A stretch of DNA of 64,000 bases, from the NCBI RefSeq assembly GCF_050624435.1, contig NC_134539.1:48640001-48704000 (forward strand). The letters run 5' to 3'. Below are positions 37,054 to 53,430 of this stretch, piece by piece. A program made the position numbers and the translations under genes. The DNA is from Tenrec ecaudatus (taxonomy: Eukaryota > Chordata > Mammalia > Afrosoricida > Tenrecidae). The notes under the pieces were generated by a model. It was not told the DNA's origin. It ran no database searches and saw only the letters and a list, made by a program, of their open reading frames with translations. How positions within the stretch are numbered: the first letter of the stretch is position 1; each line of letters starts with the position of its first letter.

Positions 37054-37582
37054 TGTGTTAGACAGGGTTCTCTAGAGAGATAGAACCAGATTGATGATAA
37101 TTATATATATCAAACACAAGAAATGAACAGTTAAATTATAAAGCGGTACAAATGGCTCAGTACAACTCATTCCCGTGAGAGAGTTGTAAGACTGGCAGTC
37201 CTTCAAGTCTTGAGGGCTACCAGGTGGTCCTCTGTAGAGAGAGCTAGGCTATCCCAGCACAGGCAGCAAACACCAAGGCAGGTCACCAACTGTCAGCCAG
37301 GTCACCAACCGTCAGTCCCCAGCTCCAGAGATGTACATTCCAATTCTCTGGCGAGGCAAGTCTTAAAGGAACCTCAAATTACAGCGACACAGTCCACAGG
37401 TTAGGTGTCCCACAAATTGTGGCACAGAACAAATGGAGGCACAGAACAAGCAAGCCGCACACTGGTCCGATGATCAAAGAGCAAGAGACAAGAAAGGCAG
37501 GCTCACCGAGCCATTTATCTCTCTGCCCTTCAATTAATCCCACATGTGTTTATCGGCCAGGCTGGCACAATAAACTATCTCA
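37054..37582 (-). repeat. 3' LTR of the ERVL provirus
   Basis: It matches the 5' LTR over its whole length with scattered substitutions and a short deletion in the AT-rich tract. A purine-rich stretch precedes it on the - strand (about 37,583-37,595), in the place of the polypurine tract. Confidence 0.85.
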
Positions 37583-37925
37583 ATCTATCCCTTGCCAACC
37601 TGGCACCAGTACACAATTCTTTAGCCATATATCCTTATATAATTTCCGGACATTGATGAAATCACACTTGTACTTATCATCAATCATACATATAAATGAA
37701 AACACGGAGTCCAATTGTATCTGATATATCATACCTGAACAAAGGAAAGATATACAATAAGCACATAAAAAGAAAATACACTGACAATAACAAACCTTGC
37801 TTTTACAATTGATCATGTGATTGAAACTGATAGGTAGAACTACCTTCTATTACTACCCATTCTGTATTACCTTTGCCCTCAGCAAGCACCTCAGCTGGCT
37901 GTGGTTTTTGGCCTGGCGGGGTGAC

Positions 37926-38478
37926 TCAGACCTTCATTCCTGAGGGGTCTGGGTCATTATAATTCCTGTCACGATTGGGTTGCTGTAATTTACCATTTAC
38001 TTTAATCACAGGGCACAGTAACCCTAAGAGTCGGCCTATGGGATTTCCTGGATTCCAGACATATTCTTCTTTACCTCCATTATGTAGCACCAGTCCAATT
38101 TCTCCTTGGTAGTCAGGATCAATCACACTACTTAGTGACACCCTTCCTGACCTGTTGATCCAAAGGCAAGAGAAGCCCAAAGTGGCCAGGGGGCATTCTC
38201 AGCTGCCAGTTCAGTGGAATCCATGCTGTGTTTTCAGGTGGGAGAGTACCTTCCTTCTGGACCAGGACCTCCAGGCCTGAGGAACACAGGGTTGCTGGGA
38301 CAGGAAGCAAAAATGCTGTAAGGGGATCACTAGGAGTAATAGTGAGTGGTGCCACTCCAGCTTCCACCCCTTGGTTCCTGGACCCATGAATTCTGGCTAT
38401 TGGAGACACAGCACCATATATTGGCCTCTGGTTTAGAGCGTATACAGCTTCCTGGAGAACATTGCCCCAACCCCGCAA
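37926..38478 (-). pseudogene. ERVL integrase C-terminal remnant and dUTPase remnant
   Basis: Two - strand open stretches. 38,128-38,478 resembles the end of a retroviral integrase (a VYALNQRP motif near its start) and runs into linker sequence. 37,926-38,180, in another frame, carries a dUTPase motif 3 (V-I-D-P-D-Y-x-G-E-I) and a motif-4-like G-R-L segment. The frame change between them and the missing upstream domains make this non-functional. The dUTPase placed after integrase is typical of ERV-L. Confidence 0.82.
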
Positions 38479-38584
38479 GTTGTTGCCACCAGGAGTGCTT
38501 CTAGAGAAATAAAACCATAAATATGGGCTTCTTAAATTGCCTCTCCAGCCTGACTAGTCTTAACACTAGTAATGTTACTTCAAC

Positions 38585-38602
38585 ACCCCATTCCTGGTAC
38601 CA
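38585..38602 (-). other. Primer-binding site complementary to tRNA-Leu
   Basis: The - strand reads TGGTACCAGGAATGGGGT, three bases inside the 5' LTR. It is complementary at 17 of 18 positions to the 3' end of tRNA-Leu(UAA) including CCA, from established tRNA sequence. Confidence 0.85.
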
Positions 38603-38605
38603 AAA

Positions 38606-39163
38606 TGTGTTAGACAGGGTTCTCTAGAGAGATAAAACCAGATTGCTGATAGTTATATATATAGATATAGATAGATATATAATACAAGAAATGAACAGTT
38701 AAATTATAAAGCAGTACAAATGGCTCTGTGTGACTCACTCCCGTGAGAGAGTTGTGAGACACTAGCAGTCCTTCAAATCTTGAGGGCCACCAGGTGGGCC
38801 TCTGTAGAGAGAGCTAGGCTATCCCAGCACAGGCAGCAAACACCAAGGCAGGTCACCAACTGTCAGCCAGGTCACCAACCGTCAGTCCCCAGCTCCAGAG
38901 ATGTACATTCCGATTCTCTGGCGAGGCAGGTCTTAAAGGAACCTCATATTACAGCGACACAGTTCACAGGTTAGGCATCCCACAGGTAGTGTAGCTTGCA
39001 AACTGAGGTACAGAACAAGCAAGGCAGCCGCACACTGATGATCTGATGATCAAAGAGCGAGAGACAAGTAAGGCAAGGCTCACCGAGCCATTTATCTCTC
39101 TGCCCTTCAATTAATCCCACATGTGTTTATCGGCCAGGCTGGCACAATAAACTAACTACCTCA
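38606..39163 (-). repeat. 5' LTR of the ERVL provirus
   Basis: On the - strand it begins TGAGGTAGTTAGTTTATTG and ends CTAACACA, the TG...CA form of an LTR. It carries an extra ATAGAT-rich microsatellite (about 38,653-38,683) that the 3' LTR largely lacks. Confidence 0.85.
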
Positions 39164-39714
39164 TCATGGTACAACCTTTGGTAGAAACTTGAGCATCATG
39201 CTCAACATCTCCTTTGATTCTTATATGCCTCATCGCCAAATCCTATTTCTTCTACTTGCGCTCTCAATTCTTTTTCTCCCTCATCGTTCTTTACTTTCAC
39301 ACTGCTTTCCTCCCAACGGTATACCTCTACTCTATGCTGTTGTTCACGACTTTAAAACATTTCTTCTTCGACCAGCACAGACCAAACACCCAGTAGCCTG
39401 GATGTGAAGCCTACAGCTCTGAACCAAACCTGCAGAGATAGCCACATGTACCCCTCCTCCCCGCATTTTCCCAGGACTCCAGCTTCACTGTGTCCAGCTT
39501 CTTTGCTGCCCCCAAATTCCACATCTTCTTGTGCTTCAAGATCTAGTTTTCATGTACTCTCTTCTCTGAATTTCATTGACAACGGTTCCAGGCAGAGTTA
39601 GCCATTTTATTTCTGTAGTACATTATATTGTGGTGTTTTGTTTTTGTTTGTTTGGTGTAATCTTCTACAGGTGGGATGGTTCTTGTGGCCAAGACATGAT
39701 CTTTTTTGTCTTCT

Positions 39715-39915
39715 ACTCTGTACTGGATTACAAGTTGGGCTATTGAACCACAGGTCAGTTCAAAGCCACCAGCTGCTCCAAGGGAGAAAGATGAGGCTTT
39801 CTACTCCTACGAATGTGCAATTTTAGAAACCAACAGGCCTGGGTTTTCTGTGTCCTATGAGGAGGGCCGCTCTGTTGGAATCAGCTTGATGGTAGTGAGT
39901 TTGGGTTTAGGTTTT
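39715..39915 (+). mobile_element. AfroSINE in DNAJC25 intron 1
   Basis: gaaccacaggtcagttcaaa, gccaccagctgctccaaggg, gatgaggctttctactcct, cttgatggtagtgagttt. Confidence 0.85.
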
Positions 39916-40029
39916 GTATTCAACATGGGCCTGATGTCCAGCATACCTTATATAGTCGTGGATAAGCCGAGCTTTTCAGCACATTAAAAAAAAATCATTT
40001 TATTGGGGGCTCGTACAATTTTTATTCAC

Positions 40030-43721
<3,692 letters not shown>

Positions 43722-44864
43722 TGAATTCAGTAGTAATGGAAGCTTTGTCAGTGGGCAATCTAGGAAATTGATGGGAGATGTCATTATATGCACGTAGCCA
43801 AAACAAAAAAAACAAACAAACGGACAACCTGATGTTTTTTCCTTGCCCCCCACCCCCCTTTTGTGTTTTCCACAGAACAGCCTGGGTGACCTTGAACTGC
43901 ATCATCTCCTGTGCCATTGTAGACCTTTGGGTGATTGACCTGCTTTCTGAACTGATTTTTGAAATGTACTTGAACCGTTTTATTGAGCTAATTCACAGAC
44001 CACACAACCCAGTGGTCTAAACATATTAAAAAGAGCTATGCAGTCCCCACCGCGCTCAGTTCAGAACACGTTCTCCTTTCTCAGACTCGTGGTCATTAGC
44101 GCCCCACCTCCCTGCCACAACCCCAGCACACTTAATCCAGCAGCCTCTAGGTCTCCCTCAAGGTCATCCAGGCAACACTGCCGCAGAGTGACGCCCTGGG
44201 GGTTTCCCACACTGGGAGCTGTTTGCAGGCGTAGCTGCTGGTGGCTGCAGACGTCCAGCCAGGACCGCAGCACAGCTAAATAGATGTACCTAAAACCCGA
44301 CCTTTCTACTAGGGCCTGCCCAGTCCTCTTTGATGTGGCTACTCCTGAGCTCTCTTCCTGAGCTGTTCTCAAGGACGGCGTCCCCTCCCTGGGCGCTTCT
44401 CGAGCCCTCTGGACGTATTTCTGTACCCAGAGAAGCAGGCACACGCCTACGCAGAGCTTTCCTCTGCTGCACGAACCGTTTCCTCTGCCCAGAGCTCTCT
44501 TCTCACTTACTCTCTGCCTTGCTGGCTACCTAGCACAGTGATCCTTCGGTTGTGAATGGCTCCAACCTCAAAACTTTCAAAACTTTCCATTACTTGAACA
44601 GAAAATGCGAAAAAAATCTGCTCAGTATTTGTAACTGCTCAATAGTCCAATCGAAAATCCTACTGGAAAAGGTCTGTCCAGGCCTAGAGAGAGTCACGTG
44701 TTGTGACTCAGTGCGGAGGCAAAGGGGTGGTGACGGTGCATCCTCAGCGCCGTTCTTGCTCAGCCAACACATAGTGCTTGTGTTCGCGGCCTCAAACATT
44801 CAGCACTGCGCTCTTCGTGTGAAACGCTGGCACCACGGTGGCAGAGAGTGTTAACGGGACCAGC

Positions 44865-45150
44865 TGGAGCGCTAGGAGGAAACCCGAGCACCACGCGGAG
44901 TTACAGAAATCCTTGGTGGACGCCATACCCCACTGGGGCGGGGGGTGGATAACAGAACTGGAGGTGAAGGGACGCATTGGGCGGTGTAAGATAGGAAAAA
45001 AGAAATGCGAATAATATGGGATTTATTAAGGGTTCACAGAGTGGTGGGGTTGGGGAGGGAGGGAGGGAATAAAGAGGAGCTGACACCAAAGCTTTCCTCA
45101 AGTCGGAAGGAAAGGTTTTGAGAGTGAGGAGGGCAGCCTGTGTACATTCT
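44865..45150 (+). mobile_element. LINE 3' UTR copy in DNAJC25 intron 2
   Basis: Sense copy: gggacgcattgggcggtgta, aggagctgacaccaa, then diverging before the usual 3' end. Confidence 0.6.
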
Positions 45151-45199
45151 TATATTATCTGTAGGCGCCCACAGTAAGTTGGTTAATTAGAGTTCATTA

Positions 45200-46600
45200 A
45201 AGAAAGGAGTCGTTGGGAGATTGGAATCGTGTTGCCAGCCTGTCCCATTTGGCAGCTAGCTACCCACAACATAGCTAAGTCAGCATTATCAACGTTTTTG
45301 GAGAAAAAATGTGAATAAAGCAACTAAAGTAGCAATAGATCTGAACTCATGAGCCAGAAGCGAAGAACTCAGACCAGCAAAGAGGAGGGAAAGTCGCTGT
45401 TCATCGGGACAAATCAGAAACACGTCTAAGGCGAGAGCACATCCAGGCTAGGGATGTGTGCAAAGGCGAGGCATCTGCCGAGTGATTTCATGAAGCTTTA
45501 GGGCGCAGAGCGGGTGCAGGGCAGGAGGGCTGGAAGCCAGCGGAGGCCGCGTGAGGCAGACGCACCGCGTGGCCAAGGGCCCAGGCAGCGACACGTCCTT
45601 GGCTGCGTCTGCTGAAGAGGTGGAGGCTGCTGAGGGTTTTGCCCCCCAGCCAGAGCTCCACGGTGGCAACCCCGGACTGTCTGGGAAATGCCCAGCAGGA
45701 AAAGATCTTCCGGGCCACGAGCTTCTGAAACACAGGATTCCTCTGGAGTTGAGTGGGAATATTCGTGGGGATTTTAAATCGAAGCCCGTGTTAGCATACC
45801 ATTGTGAAAAAACATAGATTTTTCAACAACAAAACCTAATGAAAAGTAGGTTAAGTTTTATTTATGTTCTCCTGTTTGGATATTTAATGTACTTTATGAA
45901 TTGTGTTCAGATTTTTTAGAGGGTATTCCACAACCCGGACTGTAAACTTTGTGTTAAAGTCCTGGAAAAATGAATTTATAAGTGTAACTTTGCGGCCTCA
46001 GAACCAATTATTTGCTTTTCTACTCTCCCCCCCCCCCCCCATTTCTTAACGGATACAAATAGGTTCAGTTCTCAAACTTTCATGTTTGAACACGATTTTG
46101 GAACAAAACCGAATTTGACCGCTGAGGTATTGCTGAGCTCTGATGTCAGCATAAAGTCAGCGCATCAGGGCAGTCTCCTTGGCCTTTCAGTTTAGGACTT
46201 TTCAACTTCTCCTTTTCTTTCCAAACCTTAAAGATGGCGACCTGTACTTTATTTCCTTGTTGAACGTTGAACGGCCCTGCCCTCCGCTAGCCTGGAAGGG
46301 CCCAGAGAGCAGTGGCCTAGGGCTAATTTGGGTCTTCCAGCCTTGCCCCCAGGAAGGGCACTGCAGGGTGCCAGTCTCCTGGCAGATTCCTTAGTAGTGA
46401 TCTGGGGAAGAGCCGATGGGAAATCCTGTGAAACCACAGGCGTGGTCACGCCATCCACACAACCACCCTGTGACCTGGGGATAGTCAGTGGCATTTTGGC
46501 TCAGCTGCAGCTCAGGGTTTACTGGACTCACCTTGAGATGTCCCAACCTACAGCACACCTGGGCATTGTTCAGTTTGACGTTTTTGTGAGTGTGTTTGTG
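45200..46600. other. Intron 2 segment, nothing recognised
   Basis: A C-homopolymer (46,027-46,040) and a GC-richer patch (45,480-45,720). The frames over the patch are overlapping on both strands and not gene-like. Confidence 0.5.
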
Positions 46601-46604
46601 TATA

Positions 46605-46638
46605 TCTATCTGTGTGTGTGTGTGTGTGTGTGTGTGTA
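46605..46638 (+). repeat. (TG)n microsatellite
   Basis: Short tg run in DNAJC25 intron 2, next to an old L1 end. Confidence 0.95.
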
Positions 46639-46674
46639 TCACAAAACATTTACCGTTTTAACACTTTTTTTCCT

Positions 46675-47349
46675 TTAAAAAATTATTTTATTTGGGGTTC
46701 ATACGGCTCTGATCACAATGCATGCATACATCCACAGGTCAAGCACATTTGCACATGTGCTGATGTCATCTTTTTCTTTTTTTTAATTTAAATTTTATTT
46801 CATTGGGGGCTCTTACACCTCATCACAATCCATACATATATCCATTGTGTCAAACACATCTGTACATACGCTGTCATCATCTTTTTTTTGGTCATCTTTT
46901 AAAAAACATTTTCTTTCTACTTGAGCCCCTGGCATCAGCTTCTCCTTTCCCCCCTCCCCTTCCCCCATTCCCCCCTAACAATCTATAATTATTATTTTTT
47001 TCATGCTTTACACCGACTGCCATCCCATTTCACCCACCCTTCTGCTGCCCGTCCCTCTGAGATGGGGGTCACATGTTGATCATTGTGATCGGTTCCGCCC
47101 CCCACCCTTACCCTCCTAGTATCCCTGCTCCCCTTATTGGTCCTGAGGGTTTATCTTTTCTGGATTCCCTGTTTTTTTGTTTATGTTTTTAAAATCATTT
47201 TATTGGAGGCTCGTACAACTTATCACAATCCATACATCCATCTATTGTGTGTCAAGCACATTTGTACATTTGTTGCCCTCGTCATTCTCAAAACATTTGC
47301 TTTCTACTTGAGCCCTTGGTATCAGCTCCTCATTTTTTCCCCTCTCCCT
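46675..47349 (-). mobile_element. Three antisense LINE 3' UTR copies in series
   Basis: Three starts of the antisense family follow one another: about 46,675 (attattttatttggggtt), 46,788 (attttatttcattgggggct) and 47,190 (aaatcattttattggaggct). The first and last are short and the middle one is longer. Together they split an old L1, which suggests repeated insertion at T-rich ends. Confidence 0.7.
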
Positions 47350-47935
47350 GATTTTAACACTTTCTAAGCTACAATTCTGTGACCTTAAATTATCATGTAC
47401 AACCATCAACACTATCCATTTCCAAACGTTTCTCGTCACCCTAAACAGAAACTTAGTGTCCCATATGTAACAATTCGCTATTCCCCCTCCTCCAGCTCCT
47501 GGTAACCCTAGTAAATTTTCGTCTCTGTATTTCCATGTTCTAGATAATTCATATAAGTCGGCTCACACGATATTTTCTTTTGACTTATTTTACTTGGTTT
47601 TCAAATAGGAGCCCTGGTGGTGGGCGTAGTGCCTTATGCTCTGTTCCGCTAACTGCTAGGTCCACACTTTGACACCCCCAACCGTGGGACGGGAGAAAGC
47701 CGGCTTTCTGCTCCCTTAGAGTACAGCCCCCGGGCCCTCCAGGACCGTTTCCTCTGCCCTGGGGTCGCCCCAATGGCAGTGGGAGATTTTGAGAATGCTT
47801 TCAAGGTTCATCCATGTCCGAGTATGTGTGAGAATTTCATTATTGTGCATCATGCATAGTGCACCACATTGTATTTGGAATTACTGCCATATTTGAATAG
47901 ATTATCTGTTGATGGACATTGGACACTCGGGGAGG
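47350..47935 (-). mobile_element. Old L1 3' fragment, antisense, split by an AfroSINE
   Basis: Contains 'tgtacaaccatcaacac', 'tagataattcatataag' and 'tttcaaggttcatccatg', characteristic of antisense L1M 3' sequence. A short matching piece (46,637-46,672) lies before the inserted LINE 3' UTR copies, and the AfroSINE at 47,608-47,790 splits the right part. Confidence 0.78.
47608..47790 (+). mobile_element. AfroSINE inserted in an old L1
   Basis: ggagccctggtggtgggcgt, tgggacgggagaaagccgg, ctttctgctcccttagagt. Complete head, shorter tail, in DNAJC25 intron 2. Confidence 0.85.
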
Positions 47936-48042
47936 GAGCGGGGGTGTTCTTTGCACTGAGCTGTCGTTCTCATGGACCATCTCGGAGCGCTTGTTTGGAG
48001 TTCATCGGCGTGGGCTATTACTTCAGTGTAGGGATTCTTTAA

Positions 48043-48645
<603 letters not shown>

Positions 48646-49559
48646 TAAACAATGACCTTCTTTTCCTAAAAAAACAGCTTTGTTGTGAATTAGGTGGGGG
48701 GCGTACATATCAGATCCCTGTTTCTGTGTTCCAGAACTTTAAATAACCTTCCCAAGAGCTTTTCTTGCTGCCCCCTTTGTCAGATAGCTGATCTTCCTCT
48801 TCACCAGGTGGACGCCTCTCAGTCTCCCGCCCTTCTCTTCCCTCCACTTGTCCCCATCAAAGGCCGTTTCTTTTTGTACCATAAGCTCGGTCTGAATTTC
48901 TAAAACAGTAACAGTGGCCTCAGGAGCATTTGTCCTTTGGGGTTTGAAGACCGTCACTTAGCACTTCATCCTCCAAGTCATCAATCTGCTGTTTTGAGGT
49001 GTTGCAGAGTTTTATCAGAAATAATGACCTTTTATTGAAAAGATGCCTATATTTGCTGGTAGGATAGTGGACTAACCTATTAAATTGTCTTTTTAAAGAA
49101 TGAATTTTACAGTACCTTAATTGACTACTTCTGAAGAAAATTAAGAGTCTAGCCCTATCCAGGTGTTCCCACAACTCAGTTGATGTACTAACGAAAACTT
49201 GGTTTTCCCTAAGTGTTCTTCCAGTTGTATTATTACCTTGTGATAGAAATCAGAAAACCGAAAGAGAAAACGTGCTCAGCATGTCTGAAACGGGAAGAAC
49301 TCCAATAACAATAAATCTAAGCTTGGAGCTGCAGATTGAAAGTGTCTCTGGGACAGACTGTTGAATGACGCAGGAAGCATCAGGGAAGAAGGAAGATCAC
49401 AGCCTCGCGGTGCCAGAAGATGGACCAGTCGACATCCCACCGTCTCAGGAGGTAGCGTCTGAGCAAGCGCTAGTGTGCTGAGGAAGACTGTCCAGCTGTA
49501 TGCAATGTGTGAGCCAAAAACAAGCCTCCAGGAATTGCTGGAATACCACGTGAACTGTT

Positions 49560-50940
49560 TCAGCAAGCTGCCGCAGCACTGGAAGCACTTAGCCATCTGT
49601 GCCAGGAAGTTTGGAAGACAGCTCCTTGGCCAGCTGCCTGGAAGAGATCCGTGTCTGTGTCCATTCCAAAGAAAGGTGAATGCTCAAACGATAGAACAGT
49701 ATCCGTGATCGCGCATGCAAGTAAAATTTTGCTTAAGATCCTCCAACAACGGTTGTAGCGGTCCATTGACAGGGAACGTCTAGACATTTAAGCTGGATTC
49801 AGAAGAGGACGTCGAACAAGGGCTATCGTTGCTAATGTCAGATGGATCTTGACTGAAAGCAGAGGATACCAGAAAGATGTTTGGTTGTGTTTTATGGACC
49901 ACGCAAAGGCATTTGACTGTGTGGGCCATAATGAATTATGGATAACCTTGAGAAGAATGGGAATTCCTGAACACTTCATTGTACCCACGTCGATCTTGTT
50001 AGGGATCAAGAGTCAGTTGTGCAAACAGAACAAAGGCATACTGCCTGGTTTAAAATCAGGAAAGGGGCGTGCAAGAGGGCTGTATCCTCTCACCGTACTC
50101 GTTCAGTCTGTACACTGAGCAAATGATGAGAGGAGCTGGATTGGATGAAGAAGAATGTGGCATCAGGATTGGAGGAAGGCTCATTAACATCCTTCAATAT
50201 GCAGCTGACACAAGATGACACTTTCGCTTGCTGAAAGTGAGGAGAACTCGAAGCACTTACTGATGAAGATCAAGGATCCTACCCGTTCTGTGTGGATTAG
50301 GACTCGATGTCAAGAGGACCAAAATCCTCACACTGGACCAATAGGCAACATCATAATACACAGAACAAAGATTGGAATTGTCAAGGATTTTGTCTTGCTT
50401 GGATCCACAGCCCTCGTGGAAGCAGCAGTCATCAGAAGATGTGTTGTATTAGGTAACTGCTGCAGAAAGACCTCTTCAGAGTGTGGAAAACAAGGGTGTT
50501 CCTTTGAGGACTAAGGTGCACAAGACCCAAGCCTGGTCTTCTCCATCGCCTCGTATGCATGTGAAAGTTGGACATTGAATAAAGAAGATGAAAGAAGAAT
50601 TGATGCATTTGGATTGTGGTGCTGGGGAAGATGATTGAAAGCACTGCTAACAGGACAAACAGCTGTCGTGGAAGAAGCACGGACTTTGTGCTCCTTAGAG
50701 GCAAGGATGGCAAAACTTCATCTCACAGACTGGACATGTTGTCAGGAGAGACCAGTCCCTGGAGAAGGACCTCCTGTGTGGTGCCGCAGAGGGGCAGCGA
50801 AGGAGAGGCAGGCCCTCACGGAGATGGACGGACCCAGTGGCGGCAACAGTGAGCTCAGGCACAGGGACAGTTGTGAGGACGTTGCAGGCCTAGGGTCGCG
50901 AGGGATCGAAACTGCCTCTGGCACCTAACACGACCACGTC
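49560..50940 (+). mobile_element. RTE LINE fragment: reverse transcriptase and 3' end
   Basis: A 5'-truncated RTE element in sense orientation in DNAJC25 intron 3. It shows GFRRGR-type reverse transcriptase block 'ggattcagaagaggacg' (49,796), F-x-D-x-A-K-A-F-D-C-V (about 49,893), a degraded active site (L-Q-Y-A-A-D at about 50,195 instead of YADD) and the RTE C-terminal region (SYACESWTL, about 50,553). It ends in ctggcacctaacacgac, the terminus shared with AfroSINEs. Stops and frameshifts make it inactive. Confidence 0.85.
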
Positions 50941-51041
50941 GAAAATTTCAAAAACCTGTTGAACAGGCAGAATTAGAGAAACTGTTGCATTGTTCATTTC
51001 AAAATAAAGGAACACAAAGTCTTCTGTTAATTAACCTCTTA

Positions 51042-51116
51042 GGGGCTTCAAAAAAGTTCATGGAAAATGGAATAAAAAGAAGGGAGTATTCCCATGACCT
51101 TTTTGAAGTACCCTCA
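51042..51116. mobile_element. Mariner-type MITE (75 bp palindrome)
   Basis: Near-perfect inverted repeats (ggggcttcaaaaaagttcatgg at the left, the complement of gggtacttcaaaaaggtcatgg at the right) flanked by TA on both sides, the mariner target. There is almost no internal sequence. It lies just after an RTE fragment in DNAJC25 intron 3. Confidence 0.78.
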
Positions 51117-52234
51117 TATATTTGGAAGTTACGTTTCTTTTACTGTGAGTTTAATTGACTGACTGCAGTGCCCGGATGTTGGCGCTTTCACAGACTGTCT
51201 GCTCAGCTCTCAGCACAAAAGTCCTGAGAGACGCCCAGCTACCCACCACAGCCAGAAGGCCCAGTAGTCTCTAGGCAGAGCTCCTTGGTTAGTAAAATAA
51301 AGTTCAAGCATAGAGAGATCTTAAGATTAATGTGATGGTTATTAGTTGTTTAAGGTTTAGCTTCAGAGGCAGTCCTTCTTCCACGTGCTGTTTCAGTCAG
51401 AATTATGTTTGAGTAAGTTAATTTCTGGGGAGCTGCCGGACTGCGTTGGCAACTCAATCTGTTCATCTTGTCAGCATCACTGGGCAAAGGAGAGCAGCAT
51501 GCTGACAGCCCGGCGAGCCGGACGCTTGTCTCTTCAAGGAGGCTGAGCAGCCCCAGCCACAGACGCGCCTGCGTTCGAATGTCAGTAGGACGTGACTCTG
51601 CTCATGGCTTCCTAGTACTTGGAAATCGTTTCTTTTTAAAATTTCATGTGGCTGTAAATTGTAAAATTGGCTATAAAACTTTTCTGTGTAAATTTAATTG
51701 ACATCTGCTAAAAGTTAGAGGTATGAGAATGTTCTTTGTTCTTGTATGATTTATTTAAACTTCAAAAACGTTAATAAAAATATTTTTAAAAACAATTATC
51801 TCTGGAGATGAAAGTAGATAAAAATTTGCTTTAGAGACACATATGGAAGGCCAGTTTGTTTCTTGGCTAAGATGAACAAATACAGTGAAATTCATAGAAT
51901 ATCGTGCTTTTTAAAAAAGTGTTGATTCTTTAATAATGGACTAGTTGTTGAAAAGGGAGCGTTTTATATGAATTCAGTGAGGAAGGGACTATATCCCTAG
52001 TATATAGGGAACCAATACCAACACATGACTAGTTACTGTACAAGTTGGGTTTTTTAAAACTGAATGCCAGAATGCTTGCTTGTTTAGCTTTTTCCAGTGA
52101 ACAGTCTTTCGAAGACAAATCAATATATTAATAGAAAACTTTACCTAAAATTAGGTTTTTAAAATCTACACCATAAAACTAATGGCATAATGTTTCTTTT
52201 TGGGTTGTAAAGTCGTTGGTGTTATCTTTACTGA

Positions 52235-52360
<126 letters not shown>

Positions 52361-53430
52361 AGATTACCGAGCGCTACTGTGGCACGCCAAGATTGAGATT
52401 TTATTTTCCTGAGTTATTTTAGAAATGTATCAGTTGCTCCTTAGCAGTAATGAAAATTCTTCATGTATTTGATTAAACAGAATAATGTAGGAACTTAGAC
52501 TTTCCCTTAAAACTTTATACGGAAGACATTTATGATTGTTCAATTTTTATAATCTTATTTGTGGGTTTTGTTAAGAGACTTGCCATGAAGATTTACTTGT
52601 TGCCATTTACGACTTTATACGTTAGAAGAGCTGACATGGAAATTTATTAGATACCATTTGAAATTTTGTTTAAATGCTTCCTCTTCGAGAATGGTTTCCT
52701 TCTTTGTTATAGTGCTACATTTTTCGGCTTTCATGGCCCCTTTATATTTTCCCCGACAGACCACAGAATTCCAACAGCATTTGATGACATCACCTGTCTT
52801 TGTAGACACGGTTTTCTTCAGCAGAACAATTCACCGGTGCCGTCTTCATTACACTCAGTATAAGACTGAATTACCGTCTCAACAGATCTCTCCAGGAGAG
52901 TCTTCTGCTGAAAGGTGTTTATCGTCGCCCCTCACCCCTGCCATCATGATCTCCTTAATGAGGTCCGAGACTCTCCAGGAGAGTGCGTCCCGTGTGTCCT
53001 TGTAGGATGTCCTGATCACAGTCATTCTGGGACTGCCATTCTACCCTCAAGCATTTCTCCACAGGGGGCCTTGCCAAAGGACCTTTGGCATCATAGTATT
53101 TTTTAAAAATATAATTGAAAAAATAATGACAGGGCAGAAGGAGTGAACGGAAAATGTGCTCCTGTATTATGAAGTCGTTGAGTGAGGAGAAGTCCAAGTG
53201 AACATGGAAGCATTTACATGCATTGAACCAGGACGAAGAGGTGCATGGCTCTGGGCTGTTCTATGGGTCAGTGAGAGATCAATGTTTTATAGATAGGTCG
53301 AAGTGAAACTCTGCATATGATTTGACTCATATACTGAAGTATCAATAAGCATTCATGGTAGGAAATCAATACTCCTGTTATGGGATTTATTCCATTGCTT
53401 TATGTTAATAAAATTATTGCAATACATCAC
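52361..53430 (+). other. DNAJC25: DNAJC25 3' untranslated region (probable extent)
   Basis: The sequence after the DNAJC25 stop is AT-rich, free of interspersed repeats I can recognise, and ends near a canonical AATAAA. The end point is inferred from that signal alone. Confidence 0.65.
53407..53412 (+). terminator. DNAJC25: Polyadenylation signal AATAAA, DNAJC25
   Basis: This is the first canonical AATAAA downstream of the stop codon, about 1.05 kb after it, with cleavage expected 10-30 bases later. A readthrough transcript into GNG10 would have to skip this signal. Confidence 0.6.

Larger units (their letters stand above)
37054..39163 (-). mobile_element. ERVL-type provirus, internally deleted, with both LTRs
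   Basis: An endogenous retrovirus on the - strand bounded by two similar LTRs (5' LTR 38,606-39,163; 3' LTR 37,054-37,582). The flanking 5-bp target duplication is tcata/tcatg (37,049-37,053 and 39,164-39,168; one mismatch). Just inside the 5' LTR is a primer-binding site matching the 3' end of tRNA-Leu, the mark of the ERV-L group. The internal part is only about 1 kb: a remnant of the integrase C terminus followed by a dUTPase, the gene order of ERV-L. Gag, protease, reverse transcriptase and most of integrase are missing. It is a deleted, non-coding copy. Confidence 0.88.
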
